The position numbers and the translations under genes are program-made. A stretch of DNA of 64,000 nt, taken from positions 1 to 64,000 of the forward strand of contig JAZLHE010000028.1 of the NCBI GenBank assembly GCA_045616665.1, given 5' to 3'. How positions within the stretch are numbered: the stretch's first letter is position 1; each line of letters starts with the position of its first letter. The notes below the pieces were generated by a model. That model was given only the letters and a program-made list of their open reading frames with translations, was not told the origin of the DNA and ran no database searches. The DNA comes from RUG11690 sp045616665. GTDB lineage: Bacteria > Bacteroidota > Bacteroidia > Bacteroidales > WCHB1-69. Below, piece after piece: positions 18,017 to 26,986 of this stretch.

Positions 18017-18880
18017 ATGCATTTTCTATTTTGGTTTATACTTTATCCTCTTTCTTTGTTGCCATTATGCATTTTATATGGTATTGCCGGGGTATTATGC
18101 TTTATTCTTCAATATGTAATTCGATATAGGAGAAAAGTTATTGACGAGAATCTTCATCATTCTTTTCCTGATAAAAGCGAGAAAGAATTGGCCAATATCC
18201 GCAGACACTATTATTGGCATTTGTCGCAATTGGCTGCCGAAATGCTCAAGATGCTCACCCTAAGTCGTCGTATGGTCAAACAAAGATATCGCTGTGTAAA
18301 TCCAGAAGTCGTTAATCGTTTTTTTGACGATGGAAAGAGTGTCATCCTTATGTCCAGTCATTACAACAATTGGGAATGGATGGTTTTGAGTTTGGATATG
18401 CAGTTTAAGCATCACGGCATTGGCATTGGCAAGCCTAACAGCAACAAGAAATTCGAGAAGCTGATTAACAGGGCACGCACCCGCTATGGCACCGAAGTCG
18501 TTTTTGCCGACACCGTCAAAGAAGTTTTTGAAAACTACGAATCCAAGCACATTCCTTGCTGCTATATGATGCTGAGCGACCAGTCGCCGAGCAATCCGAA
18601 AAAGTGCTTTGTCACCGACTTCCTCAACCAGCGTTCCGGCATACTGTTTGGAGCCGAACACTATGCACAAAAGTACGACATTCCTGTTATCTATTATCAA
18701 GTCATCAAAGATAAAATTGGATATTATCATCTTGAATTTGAATTAATTACAGATCATCCGACACAAACGGAATATGGTTATATCACCACACGATACGCCC
18801 AATTACTGGAACAAAGCATTCGGCAAAATCCTGCCTATTGGTTGTGGAGTCATCGTCGTTGGAAACACAAATTTAATTAA
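18017..18880 (+). CDS. Lipid A / lysophospholipid acyltransferase family protein (HtrB/LpxL-like)
   Basis: 287 residues with one N-terminal membrane segment (about 1-30) and an HtrB/LpxL-type acyltransferase domain. The catalytic HX4E/D motif appears as HYNNWE (about 116-121), followed by the family-typical GIGKPNSNKKFEKLINRAR. Such enzymes add the secondary acyl chain to lipid A precursors at the cytoplasmic face of the inner membrane. Bacteroidota lipid A is usually penta- or tetra-acylated, consistent with a single late acyltransferase, but an ornithine-lipid or other lipid role is possible. It sits between rseP and a nitroreductase in the same operon-like run. Confidence 0.88.
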   Translation: MHFLFWFILYPLSLLPLCILYGIAGVLCFILQYVIRYRRKVIDENLHHSFPDKSEKELANIRRHYYWHLSQLAAEMLKMLTLSRRMVKQRYRCVNPEVVNRFFDDGKSVILMSSHYNNWEWMVLSLDMQFKHHGIGIGKPNSNKKFEKLINRARTRYGTEVVFADTVKEVFENYESKHIPCCYMMLSDQSPSNPKKCFVTDFLNQRSGILFGAEHYAQKYDIPVIYYQVIKDKIGYYHLEFELITDHPTQTEYGYITTRYAQLLEQSIRQNPAYWLWSHRRWKHKFN

Positions 18881-18888
18881 CACATACT

Positions 18889-19650
18889 ATGAATCAAACT
18901 ATAGAGACGATTTTAAATCACAGAAGCATTCGAAAATTCAAGGCGGAAGCGGTCGAACAAGACACCATTCAGACCATCCTTCGCTGTGCCTGCAACGGAT
19001 CGACATTGGGAAATATGCAACTTTTCAGCATCATTGTCACCACCGACAAAGCAATGATGCAAAAGACGGCTCCCCTGCACTTCAACCAACCCATTGCCAC
19101 CAACGCTCCCCTGATGATGACATTCTGTGCCGACTTGCATCGTTTCAACCGTTACTGCGAATTTCGCAACGCCTCTACTGACAGTTACGATAATTTGCAA
19201 GCGTACCAGTGGGCCGTCACCGACGCCATTATTGCCGCACAAAACGCTTGTGTTGCCGCCGAATCCTTAGGTTTGGGACTTTGCTGGCTGGGAACCATTA
19301 CTTATCAGGTCGATCAATTCATTGAAATACTGAATCTGCCCAAGAACGTCATTCCCGTGGCCTGCATTGCGATGGGTTATCCGGACGAGCAACCTGCATT
19401 AACCGACAAACTCCCTGTTGAGGCCTTTGTTCACCAAGACACTTATCAAGATTATTCTGAATCCGACATCAACAAATTATACAAAGACAAAGAAGCGCAC
19501 CCCAACACCATTCAAATTCTCAAGGAAAACAACTTGGAAAATCTGGCGCAAGTCTTTACCGAACGAAGATATGTCAAGAAAGACAATGAATTTTTCGCCG
19601 ACGTGTTGAAAAAGGCATTGCAAAATCAACATTTTTTAAAAGAAGAATAG
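18889..19650 (+). CDS. NAD(P)H-dependent nitroreductase-family flavoprotein
   Basis: 253 residues of the FMN-binding nitroreductase fold. The FMN phosphate-binding RHSIRKF-type start (NHRSIRKF, 10-17) and the later GLGLCWLGTI stretch that contacts FMN are clear. Family members reduce nitro groups, quinones or enones with NAD(P)H in the cytoplasm. The physiological substrate cannot be inferred here. The C-terminus (about 205-253) is charged and longer than in the minimal family. It begins 8 bases after the acyltransferase gene. Confidence 0.9.
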   Translation: MNQTIETILNHRSIRKFKAEAVEQDTIQTILRCACNGSTLGNMQLFSIIVTTDKAMMQKTAPLHFNQPIATNAPLMMTFCADLHRFNRYCEFRNASTDSYDNLQAYQWAVTDAIIAAQNACVAAESLGLGLCWLGTITYQVDQFIEILNLPKNVIPVACIAMGYPDEQPALTDKLPVEAFVHQDTYQDYSESDINKLYKDKEAHPNTIQILKENNLENLAQVFTERRYVKKDNEFFADVLKKALQNQHFLKEE

Positions 19651-19673
19651 ACCATTTATCTTGATTTATCGCA

Positions 19674-20330
19674 ATGAGGGCATCGGATGTTTTTTCGGAA
19701 GAACTACAGCAATACAAGACGGTCGTTTTGGCCAATGGAAAATTCCCAAACAACGAAATTTCCTTGCGCTTTATCGAACAGGCAGAGCGCATTATCTGCT
19801 GCGACGGAGCCGTGGAAAAACTGCTGCGCTTCGGTAAACATCCCGACGTTGTCATTGGCGACTGCGATTCCATACCCGACCACCTCAGGAAAGAGTTAAA
19901 AGAAATCGTCATAGAAGACAAGGACACTGAAAAAAACGATCTGCAAAAATCATTAAATTATTGTAAATCAAATAATTATAACAATATTTCAATTATCGGG
20001 GCCTGTGGTTTACGTGAGGATCACCAATTAGCCAATTTAGCCATTTTGGATATGTTTTCCGCAGACTTAGACTTGATAATGGTCAGCGATCTCGGCATTT
20101 TCTCTTTTATTTCCGAAGATCGTGATTTTAATTCCTTTCCTGGTCAAGCCGTATCAATTTTCAATTTGGACGGGAAAGCACGTTTTACCTTTCACGGATT
20201 AAGATATCCCGTCCACGAACGGCAATTCAGACATTTATGGGAAGGCAGTTTAAATATTTCGGAAGGCGAACGTTTTCGAATTGAAATTCACGGCGGGAAA
20301 GGAATTATATACAGAGCATTTCAAAATTAA
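19674..20330 (+). CDS. Thiamine pyrophosphokinase
   Basis: Cytoplasmic enzyme that converts thiamine to thiamine diphosphate with ATP. The N-terminal catalytic Asp-rich region is intact: ICCDGAVEKLLRFG, VVIGDCDSIPDHL and EDKDTEKNDLQKSL, the last with the DxxKTD/xND-type motif. The C-terminal thiamine-binding beta domain runs from about 145 (NSFPGQAVSIFNLDGKA) to 218. The length of 218 residues fits. A salvage role is likely because no thiamine biosynthesis genes are nearby. It is fifth in the dxr run, with 23 bases after the nitroreductase. Confidence 0.93.
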   Translation: MRASDVFSEELQQYKTVVLANGKFPNNEISLRFIEQAERIICCDGAVEKLLRFGKHPDVVIGDCDSIPDHLRKELKEIVIEDKDTEKNDLQKSLNYCKSNNYNNISIIGACGLREDHQLANLAILDMFSADLDLIMVSDLGIFSFISEDRDFNSFPGQAVSIFNLDGKARFTFHGLRYPVHERQFRHLWEGSLNISEGERFRIEIHGGKGIIYRAFQN

Positions 20331-20348
20331 TAAACAGAAGACACAACT

Positions 20349-21158
20349 ATGGAAAACAAGCAGAAGGTCATTCTTATTACCGGTGCGTCGTCAGGTTTTG
20401 GCAAAGCCACCGCGGAATTACTAGCCAGCCGCGGGCATATCGTATATGGAACCAGCCGAAAAGCCACGGAACATCCAAGCATTCGTTTTTTACAGATGGA
20501 CGTACGAGACGTCGCGTCCGTGAAGGTAGGAGTTGAGCAGGTCATTCTTCAAGAAGGTCGCATTGACGTATTGGTCAACAATGCCGGAATGGGTATTGGC
20601 GGTGCTTTGGAATTGGCTACTGAAGAAGAAATAGACTTGCAAATGGGCACCAACTTCCGCGGTTGTGTCAATGTATGTCGTCAAGTGTTGCCACAGATGC
20701 GAAAGCAACGGACAGGGAAAATCATCAATCTGAGTTCCATTGGCGGCGTGATGGGACTTCCCTATCAAGGATTTTATTCAGCTTCAAAATTTGCCATTGA
20801 AGGATTTTCAGAAGCCCTCAGTGCCGAAGTCAAGGGATTTGGCATCAGTGTTTCCTTAGTTGAGCCGGGCGATTTTGCCACCAACTTCACCGCACGCCGC
20901 GTAAATTCATCGGCAAGCTTGGAAAACGAGGATTATGGTCCCATCTTCAAACGCAGTTTGTCGCTCATCGAAAAAGAAGAAAACGGAGGTCTTAAACCCG
21001 ATGTTTTGGCCCGTGCCATTGAAAAAATCGTCAATGCCAAGCATCCGCGATTTCGTTACGTGGTGGCCAATTTTGAACAAAAACTATCGGTTTTCCTCAA
21101 GCACATTCTGCCGGGAAACTGCTTTGTGAATATTCTTCGGGATTATTATAAATCGTAA
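20349..21158 (+). CDS. Short-chain dehydrogenase/reductase (possible keto-sphingoid reductase)
   Basis: 269-residue classical SDR. The nucleotide motif TGASSGFG is at about 12-19, NNAGMG at about 77-82, and the catalytic YSASK follows NLSSIGG. The C-terminus after residue 235 is amphipathic (FLKHILPGNCFVNILRDYY) and may touch the membrane. The substrate is not determined by sequence. The gene is convergent, with only 5 bases between, with the GNAT-like and serine palmitoyltransferase genes. A role in reducing the 3-keto group of a sphingoid base is therefore possible, although bacterial ceramide reductases described so far are of the extended SDR type. Confidence is high for SDR and low for the substrate. 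Confidence 0.88.
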   Translation: MENKQKVILITGASSGFGKATAELLASRGHIVYGTSRKATEHPSIRFLQMDVRDVASVKVGVEQVILQEGRIDVLVNNAGMGIGGALELATEEEIDLQMGTNFRGCVNVCRQVLPQMRKQRTGKIINLSSIGGVMGLPYQGFYSASKFAIEGFSEALSAEVKGFGISVSLVEPGDFATNFTARRVNSSASLENEDYGPIFKRSLSLIEKEENGGLKPDVLARAIEKIVNAKHPRFRYVVANFEQKLSVFLKHILPGNCFVNILRDYYKS

Positions 21159-21163
21159 TAAAA

Positions 21164-22285
21164 TTACAGCAGGGATTTGCCAAAAACGGCACGCTTCATC
21201 AACTCTTCCCCATTGTATTTTGACCAGATTTTTACCGCTTCGAAACCAATAATTTGAGGATTGGTATAAGCATATTTCACTCCATGATTGATGATATTCT
21301 GGGTCATTTCGGTATAAAAGAGTGAATGGACGCCTTTTTTCTGCCAATCCGGATGAACGCCGGTAAGCAGCAAATCCACCTCGTCATACTTTCTCAAAGC
21401 GCGAAGCAAATGAAACCACCCGAACGGAAACAATCTGCCATTTGCTTTTTGGTAAGCCTTGTTCATACTGGGGATTCCCAAACCGAAAGCCACCAGATTA
21501 TCGTCTTTGTCAACTACAAATTTTGCGAAATCAAGATTGATGAATGGAAAATATTCATTGATATATACATCAATTTCCTTTTCCGTCAGCGGCACAAAAT
21601 CAAACAAGTCCTTGAACGAGCTATTCAATGTATGGAAAAACTTTTTTCCATAATTGAAAACCTCTTTACGTTTTTTAAAATCGAGTACCTTCAACTGATA
21701 CTTATTCTTAATCATTTCATTTACCCGAAGGATTTTCTCAGGCACCGTTTGTTCGATTTTGATGCGGTACTGCTGCCAACGGCATCTGATTTCGAAACCC
21801 AGACGCTGAATAAACCGAATATAGTATTCAGGATTATACAAAGTGCTCAAATTTTGTCTTTGGTCGAAGTTGTCAATCATCCAGCATTCCTTATCCATAT
21901 CGGTAAAGCCGAGAGGTCCCTCAATTTCGTCCATTCCGTGTGCTTTGCCGAATTCTTCCACCTTTGACATCAGCGCAGAAAAAACGTCAAAATCCTCGAT
22001 AAAGTCGAACCATCCGAAACGCACACTTTTTTTGCCCCACTGCCGATTGCAGGAATTATTGATGATAGCAGCCACACGACCCACGATTTGATTGTCGCGA
22101 TAAGCCAAAAACATTTTAAAATCGCAGTGATCCAACGCAGGATTTTTGGAAGTCAACAGGCCTTTTTCATCCATCATCAATGGCGGAATATAAGTTGGGA
22201 CGTCCTTAAATAAGCGATTAGGGAATTTGATAAACTGCCGCAATTCCCTCCTGGTACGGACTTCTTTTATACTTATATCAGCCAT
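21164..22285 (-). CDS. GNAT-like acyltransferase next to spt (candidate ceramide synthase)
   Basis: 373 residues. The start is placed at ATG 22285 (MADISIKEVRTRREL) because the longer reading frame overlaps spt and adds an unrelated leader; this leaves a 10-base gap after the spt stop. The C-terminal half has the GNAT acyl-CoA-binding look (VHPDWQKKGVHSLFY, TNPQIIGFEA). Homologues in Bacteroidota are annotated only as N-acetyltransferase or hypothetical. Bacterial ceramide synthases, known from Caulobacter-type sphingolipid clusters, are GNAT-like proteins near serine palmitoyltransferase, so this position suggests transfer of an acyl chain to the sphingoid amine. That is inference from neighbourhood, not motif. 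Confidence 0.78.
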   Translation of the reverse strand: MADISIKEVRTRRELRQFIKFPNRLFKDVPTYIPPLMMDEKGLLTSKNPALDHCDFKMFLAYRDNQIVGRVAAIINNSCNRQWGKKSVRFGWFDFIEDFDVFSALMSKVEEFGKAHGMDEIEGPLGFTDMDKECWMIDNFDQRQNLSTLYNPEYYIRFIQRLGFEIRCRWQQYRIKIEQTVPEKILRVNEMIKNKYQLKVLDFKKRKEVFNYGKKFFHTLNSSFKDLFDFVPLTEKEIDVYINEYFPFINLDFAKFVVDKDDNLVAFGLGIPSMNKAYQKANGRLFPFGWFHLLRALRKYDEVDLLLTGVHPDWQKKGVHSLFYTEMTQNIINHGVKYAYTNPQIIGFEAVKIWSKYNGEELMKRAVFGKSLL

Positions 22286-22295
22286 ACAACGAATC

Positions 22296-23480
22296 TTATA
22301 ATATTTCCAATTGTTTAAAACATTTGTAGATTTTATCGACGGCAAAATCCACCTGTTGTTTCGTATGAGTTGCCATCATCGCGATTCTAATCAAAGTATC
22401 TTGAGAAGGAACCGCCGGTGCCACGACCGGACTGACAAAAACGCCTTCATTGAGCAACATATTAGTCACGACGAACGTTTTCTCATTATCGTGGACAAAC
22501 AATGGAATGATTGGTGTTTCTGTATTCCCGATTTCAAATCCGAGGTCACGGAAAGACTTCATTGCATAATTGGTGATATCCCACAATGCCTGTTGACGTT
22601 CCGGTTCAGAACGCATAATATGCAATGCAGCCAACACTGAAGCCGTGGAAGCCGGAGAAATAGAAGCCGTAAAGATATAAGGTCTTACATTATGTTTCAA
22701 GTAATTCATCGTATCGGCATCGGTAGCGATAAAACCACCCACGGAAGCCAATGATTTGGAGAAGGTTCCCATCACGATTTCCACATCGTTCAAAAGATTG
22801 AAATGATCGCAGGTGCCACGACCTTCACGTCCAAAAACACCCAAACCGTGAGCTTCGTCCACCATCAAAGTGGCCTGATATTTTTCGCACAATTTTACCA
22901 ATTCCGGCATTGGAGCCACATCGCCTTCCATCGAGAACACCCCATCCGTAACAACCAGTCTTGGAATATCATCGGCACTTCGTTGCAGAAGACGTTCCAG
23001 ATCTTGCATATTGTTATGCTTGTATTTGCAGGTATTGGCAAAAGTAATTTGCAAACCCTCACGAATAGAAGCGTGATCTCTTTCATCGAAAAAGATGAAA
23101 TCATTTCTGCCCATCAAAGCTGGAATAACACCTGAATTGGCCTGAAATCCGGCAGAAAATAGCATAACCGCATCTTTCCCCATAAACTCTGCCAACTCGT
23201 CCTGCAACTGGACGTGAATATCCAAAGTCCCATTCAAGAAAGGAGACCCGGCACAACCGGAACCATACTTATCTATAGCTGCCTTGGCCGCTTCCTTTAT
23301 TTTTGGGTGATTTGTCAAGCCCAAATATGAATTCGAACCAAACATCAGCACCTTCTTACCATTGATGGCAACTTCTGTATTCTGTTCTGAAGAAATAGGA
23401 ATAAAATACGGATAAATTCCTTTCTCCATTACTTCCTGCGGTGCCCTATATTGATTAAACTTTTTGCGTAACGGTTTCAT
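22296..23480 (-). CDS. spt: Serine palmitoyltransferase (alpha-oxoamine synthase family)
   Basis: PLP enzyme that condenses serine with a fatty acyl-CoA to give 3-ketosphinganine, the first step of bacterial sphingolipid synthesis. The PLP lysine is K242 in GTFSKSLASVGG, with VDEAHGLGVFG (207-217) holding the PLP-binding Asp and His. The opening (KFNQYRAPQEVMEKGIYPYF) and GSNSYLGLTNHPK are closer to Bacteroidota SPT than to glycine C-acetyltransferase or BioF, which lack the MxxGIYPYF leader. The length of 394 residues is right. The -7 box is at 23506-23514, and the gene is followed by the GNAT-like gene. A glycine C-acetyltransferase remains the alternative. Confidence 0.88.
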   Translation of the reverse strand: MKPLRKKFNQYRAPQEVMEKGIYPYFIPISSEQNTEVAINGKKVLMFGSNSYLGLTNHPKIKEAAKAAIDKYGSGCAGSPFLNGTLDIHVQLQDELAEFMGKDAVMLFSAGFQANSGVIPALMGRNDFIFFDERDHASIREGLQITFANTCKYKHNNMQDLERLLQRSADDIPRLVVTDGVFSMEGDVAPMPELVKLCEKYQATLMVDEAHGLGVFGREGRGTCDHFNLLNDVEIVMGTFSKSLASVGGFIATDADTMNYLKHNVRPYIFTASISPASTASVLAALHIMRSEPERQQALWDITNYAMKSFRDLGFEIGNTETPIIPLFVHDNEKTFVVTNMLLNEGVFVSPVVAPAVPSQDTLIRIAMMATHTKQQVDFAVDKIYKCFKQLEIL

Positions 23481-23505
23481 TAACTTTCTTTAACAGATAC
23501 ATTTT

Positions 23506-23514
23506 GCAAAAATA
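23506..23514 (-). promoter_or_regulatory. -7 promoter box of spt
   Basis: The minus strand reads TATTTTTGC, 26 bases upstream of the spt ATG. Confidence 0.6.
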
Positions 23515-23571
23515 CAAAAAAATATAGAATATGCAACTCATCTGAATTTTAGCCTACAATAATCATTAAAA

Positions 23572-23596
23572 CACTATAAAACAATTAGTTATAGTG
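23572..23596. other. Small hairpin in the gap between spt and the MacB permease
   Basis: CACTATAA and TTATAGTG form an 8-base-pair stem around a 9-base loop. It lies 168 bases past the permease stop, lacks a T run, and may be a weak transcription end. The rest of 23515-23763 is AT-rich with no gene visible. Confidence 0.35.
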
Positions 23597-23763
23597 AAAT
23601 TAGTATATAAAAACAAACACATTTTTGTCAAACGGAACCGTAATTTAGATTAACAGATTTGCAAATCACAACAACTTTGCCGTATTCTAAAAACAGTTTA
23701 AAATACCCTACCCTATCACAGATACTTGGATATCAAACAAATAGCAATGTCAAAAGTAGCGGT

Positions 23764-24984
23764 TTATTCATATCGCAATGCGGCGATAGGATCCATATTG
23801 GCTGCTTTCTTGGCAGGATACCAACCAAAAAAGATACCGGTAGCCGCACATACCAAAAACGACACCAAAATCGCAGTTTGACTAACGACGAAAGGCCATT
23901 TCAGCACGTATGAAAGCAAGTACGACAAAATCAAACCTAATATTATGCCGATGAGGCCTCCAATCAGACTTAAAATGACACTTTCTGAAAGAAATTGGAG
24001 CATAATATCACGATTTTGGGCACCGATTGCCATACGAAGACCGATTTCCTTTGTCCTTTCCGTCACCGTCACATACATAATGTTCATAATGCCGATACCG
24101 CCCACAATCAACGAAATGGAAGCGATGGCCGCCAAGAGCACGGTAAGTAACTGGGTAACAGAACTCATCGTGGTTAACAATTCCTCCTGGGTTCTGATTT
24201 CAAAATCATCTTCCGCACCAGAGGCAATTTTATGATTACTTCGCAAGATATAAGTGATTTCGGTCGCGGCATATTCCGATTCTTCTTCCGAAGTGGCAGA
24301 AGCAAAGAGCATATTGAAATGGTTGATAGCCATAAAGCGCTTTTGAACCGTGGTATAAGGCGCCAAGACCACGTCATCCTGGTCTTGTCCCATTTGGTTT
24401 TGACCTTTTGATTCCAGCACACCAATCACCTTCATAGGAATAGATCCGAATCGCACCACCTGTCCGATAGGATTTTCCCCGTTCTTAAACAGATTTTCCA
24501 CCACCGTCTTGCCGATCACGCACACTTTGTTATACTTCTTTACATCTTCATCGGTAAACATAATTCCACTTTCCAACTTATACATACGGATATTCAAGTA
24601 GGAAGGCGCCACCCCCTGAATAGATCCCGGATGGTTATTGGAACCAAAGACCAACTGGGCGGACGAATTGACCAAGGGGGAAACATTGGCCACGTAGCGC
24701 GTATTTTGTTCCAGGGCATTCAGATCCTTCATGTCCAATGATTTGGCACTTGCGCTGCCCATATTCACGCCTCCACGCATTTGTCGTGCAGGCATAATCA
24801 TAATCATATTGGAACCCATACCCGACAACTGCTCACGCACGCTCAAAGTAGAACTTTGTCCAAGACTCACCATCGCGATGACGGAAGCAATCCCAATGAT
24901 AATGCCGAGCATAGTCAGACCTGCCCGTTTTTTATTTCTCATCAGAGCCCTAATGGCGATTCGTATAAGACTTAATATATTCAT
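23764..24984 (-). CDS. MacB-type ABC transporter permease
   Basis: 406 residues. An N-terminal membrane segment (about 20-42) is followed by a MacB periplasmic core domain (about 45-260) and an FtsX-type domain with three segments near the C-terminus (SVTQLLTVLLAAIASISLIVG, then ILSLIGGLIGIILGLIL, then a last one). Proteins of this type work with a separate ATPase and a periplasmic adaptor to push peptides, lipoproteins or drugs from the periplasm through TolC. Unlike E. coli MacB the ATPase is a separate protein. It is last in the tolC-adaptor-ATPase-permease operon, 4 bases after the ATPase. The cargo is unknown. Confidence 0.93.
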   Translation of the reverse strand: MNILSLIRIAIRALMRNKKRAGLTMLGIIIGIASVIAMVSLGQSSTLSVREQLSGMGSNMIMIMPARQMRGGVNMGSASAKSLDMKDLNALEQNTRYVANVSPLVNSSAQLVFGSNNHPGSIQGVAPSYLNIRMYKLESGIMFTDEDVKKYNKVCVIGKTVVENLFKNGENPIGQVVRFGSIPMKVIGVLESKGQNQMGQDQDDVVLAPYTTVQKRFMAINHFNMLFASATSEEESEYAATEITYILRSNHKIASGAEDDFEIRTQEELLTTMSSVTQLLTVLLAAIASISLIVGGIGIMNIMYVTVTERTKEIGLRMAIGAQNRDIMLQFLSESVILSLIGGLIGIILGLILSYLLSYVLKWPFVVSQTAILVSFLVCAATGIFFGWYPAKKAANMDPIAALRYE

Positions 24985-24988
24985 AGCG

Positions 24989-25729
24989 CTAAATCTTAAA
25001 CTCCTTGTAATTTTGCAGTGCCACTGCTGCCGACTGCATCTCGACCGGCACGTCTTCTATAATACTTCCGTCACGCAACTTGATGGTACGTGTAGTAAAA
25101 ACTGCGATATCCGGTTCGTGCGTGACAAAAGCGATGGTTTTTCCTTTTTCGTGAAGATCCTGAAACAGACTCATAATTTCGTAGGAAGTCCGTGTATCCA
25201 AGTTTCCCGTGGCCTCGTCCGCCAGCAAAATGACAGGATCGTTGACCAAGGCACGCGCGATGGCCACCCGCTGCTGCTGTCCGCCGGACATTTGATTCGG
25301 CATATGCATCAGACGGTTTTCCAATCCCACCGCCACCAACGCTTCAACAGCCCTCTCGTGACGTTCTTTTGAAGACACTGACGAGTTATACATCAAGGGC
25401 AATTCCACATTCTCGATAGCGGTTGTCCTTGCCAACAAATTGTAATTTTGAAAGACAAAACCGATTTTCCGATTTCTCAGCGTGGATAATTCCTTTTTTG
25501 ACAAGGTACTGACCGCCACGCCGTCAATGCAGTATTCGCCGGAAGTGGGACGATCAAGGCAGCCCAATATATTCAACAGGGTTGATTTTCCCGAGCCGCT
25601 GGTTCCCATAATACTGACGAATTCGCCCCTTTCTATGGAAAAAGTGACCCCATTGAGTGCGTGTACATCCTCATTACCCACGCGGAAAATCCGCTTCAGA
25701 TTCGTAATCTTGAGAATTTCGTTGTCCAT
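24989..25729 (-). CDS. MacB/LolD-type ABC transporter ATP-binding protein
   Basis: 246 residues, a complete ATPase: Walker A GTSGSGKSTL (about 43-52), the Q-loop in FVFQNYNLL, the ABC signature MSGGQQQRVAIARAL, Walker B VILLADEATGNLD, and the switch histidine in FVTHEPD. It would power the neighbouring MacB-type permease. It lies 2 bases from the adaptor and 4 bases from the permease, so translation is probably coupled. Sequence alone does not separate a MacB-type from a LolD-type role; the adjacent adaptor and TolC favour tripartite efflux. Confidence 0.95.
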   Translation of the reverse strand: MDNEILKITNLKRIFRVGNEDVHALNGVTFSIERGEFVSIMGTSGSGKSTLLNILGCLDRPTSGEYCIDGVAVSTLSKKELSTLRNRKIGFVFQNYNLLARTTAIENVELPLMYNSSVSSKERHERAVEALVAVGLENRLMHMPNQMSGGQQQRVAIARALVNDPVILLADEATGNLDTRTSYEIMSLFQDLHEKGKTIAFVTHEPDIAVFTTRTIKLRDGSIIEDVPVEMQSAAVALQNYKEFKI

Positions 25730-25731
25730 AA

Positions 25732-26961
25732 CTACCTTTGTTTACGTTCCGGCGGTCCCATCTTAAACGGGCCGTTTCCTGCCTGCTGCTTGCTCATATC
25801 CTTCATTTCGGTGATAGAGAGCACCACTTCGTCACCTTCCTTAATGCCTTCAGAGATTAAGGACTTGGCCCCATCGTTCAAACCGGGTTTCACACTCACC
25901 TGCTCAATGGAATTCTGATGTTTCAACCAAATGGTCTTTGTATTCACATCTTTGAGACTTTTGGTTATATCTTCCTGATTATCATACAACTGTTTGAAAG
26001 TAAAACCTTTCTTTTTCATTTTTTCGATAATCACAGGATCGATTGTGCAATATAAAGCTTCTGTAGGAATGGAGATTCCCACTTCTTTATTCACCAAAAT
26101 AGAAACGCTGGCGGTCATTCCGGGGAAGAGTTTCTCGTCGGGATTAGGAGCATCAATAATGACAGTATAAGTAACCACATTGGAAGTCACCGTAGGTTCC
26201 AGGCGAACCTGTCTGACGGTTCCGGTAAAAACATCTTCCGGGAAAGCATCCACGGTAAAAGTTACCAACTGCCCTACTTTAACCTGACCGATATCGGCTT
26301 CATCCACATCGGCTTCCACCTGCATTTCGGTAAGGTTGTTGGCAATTGTGAAAAGTGTTGGCGTATTGAACGAAGAAGCCACGGTTTGCCCTTCTTCCAC
26401 GGCCTTGTTCAAAACGACACCCGATATGGGGGAATAAATCATCGCATAACCCAAGTCAACTTGTGCCTTTTGAAGATTTGACTTGGCCGTCACCACTTGA
26501 TTTTTGGCACGGATAAGTTCGTCTTCCGCGGCATCCAGATTTTCCTGCGTTGCGGCTTTATTATCAAAAAGTGTCTTGGTTCTATCGTAATTGCGCTGTG
26601 CCAAGGTAAGGTTGCTTTGGGCATTGGACACGGCGGCCTGCGATTGCTGAAGCTGTTCCGACAACATAGACCGGTCGAGTTCGGCCAACAAATCGCCTTT
26701 TTTCACTTCGGAATTAAAATCGACATACAGTTTTTCCACCCTGCCGGAAACCTGCGTACCCACATCCACCTTATAAACCGGTTGAATTTCGCCAGTAGCG
26801 GTAACCAGCACTTCAATACTGTCCATTTTGGCAATTTCGGTATTTACCGTCATCTGATTGGACTGCCCTTTTTTATGCAAAAACAGCAATATCAAGACAA
26901 TGACAACGACAGCTACAATACTGCCAACGACAATCCATTTTTTTCTTTTCTTAGCATCCAT
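25732..26961 (-). CDS. Periplasmic adaptor (MacA/HlyD family)
   Basis: 409 residues. An inner-membrane anchor spans about 9-27, followed by the barrel-sandwich half (VEVLVTATGEIQPVYKVDVG), a coiled-coil hairpin (about 95-160, ERAQSN-type helices rich in Gln and Ala), the second barrel-sandwich half (YSPISGVVLNKAVEEGQTV) and a beta-barrel with KLFPGMTASVSI. Adaptors of this type bridge an inner-membrane ABC transporter and an outer-membrane TolC channel. The C-terminus is unusually long and polar (QQAGNGPFKMGPPERKQR). It is second in the operon, 25 bases after tolC. Confidence 0.93.
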   Translation of the reverse strand: MDAKKRKKWIVVGSIVAVVVIVLILLFLHKKGQSNQMTVNTEIAKMDSIEVLVTATGEIQPVYKVDVGTQVSGRVEKLYVDFNSEVKKGDLLAELDRSMLSEQLQQSQAAVSNAQSNLTLAQRNYDRTKTLFDNKAATQENLDAAEDELIRAKNQVVTAKSNLQKAQVDLGYAMIYSPISGVVLNKAVEEGQTVASSFNTPTLFTIANNLTEMQVEADVDEADIGQVKVGQLVTFTVDAFPEDVFTGTVRQVRLEPTVTSNVVTYTVIIDAPNPDEKLFPGMTASVSILVNKEVGISIPTEALYCTIDPVIIEKMKKKGFTFKQLYDNQEDITKSLKDVNTKTIWLKHQNSIEQVSVKPGLNDGAKSLISEGIKEGDEVVLSITEMKDMSKQQAGNGPFKMGPPERKQR

Positions 26962-26986
26962 ATTATTTATTCTTTTGTTTTTCTGA

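Noticed and set aside
22296..23480. Glycine C-acetyltransferase or BioF
   Set aside because: The fold is shared, but the leader (MEKGIYPYF) and the spt-GNAT pairing favour serine palmitoyltransferase.
23481..23763. tRNA or small RNA gene in the spt-permease gap
   Set aside because: No T-loop (GTTCGAATC-like) or acceptor-stem pairing was found; only a short AT-rich hairpin.
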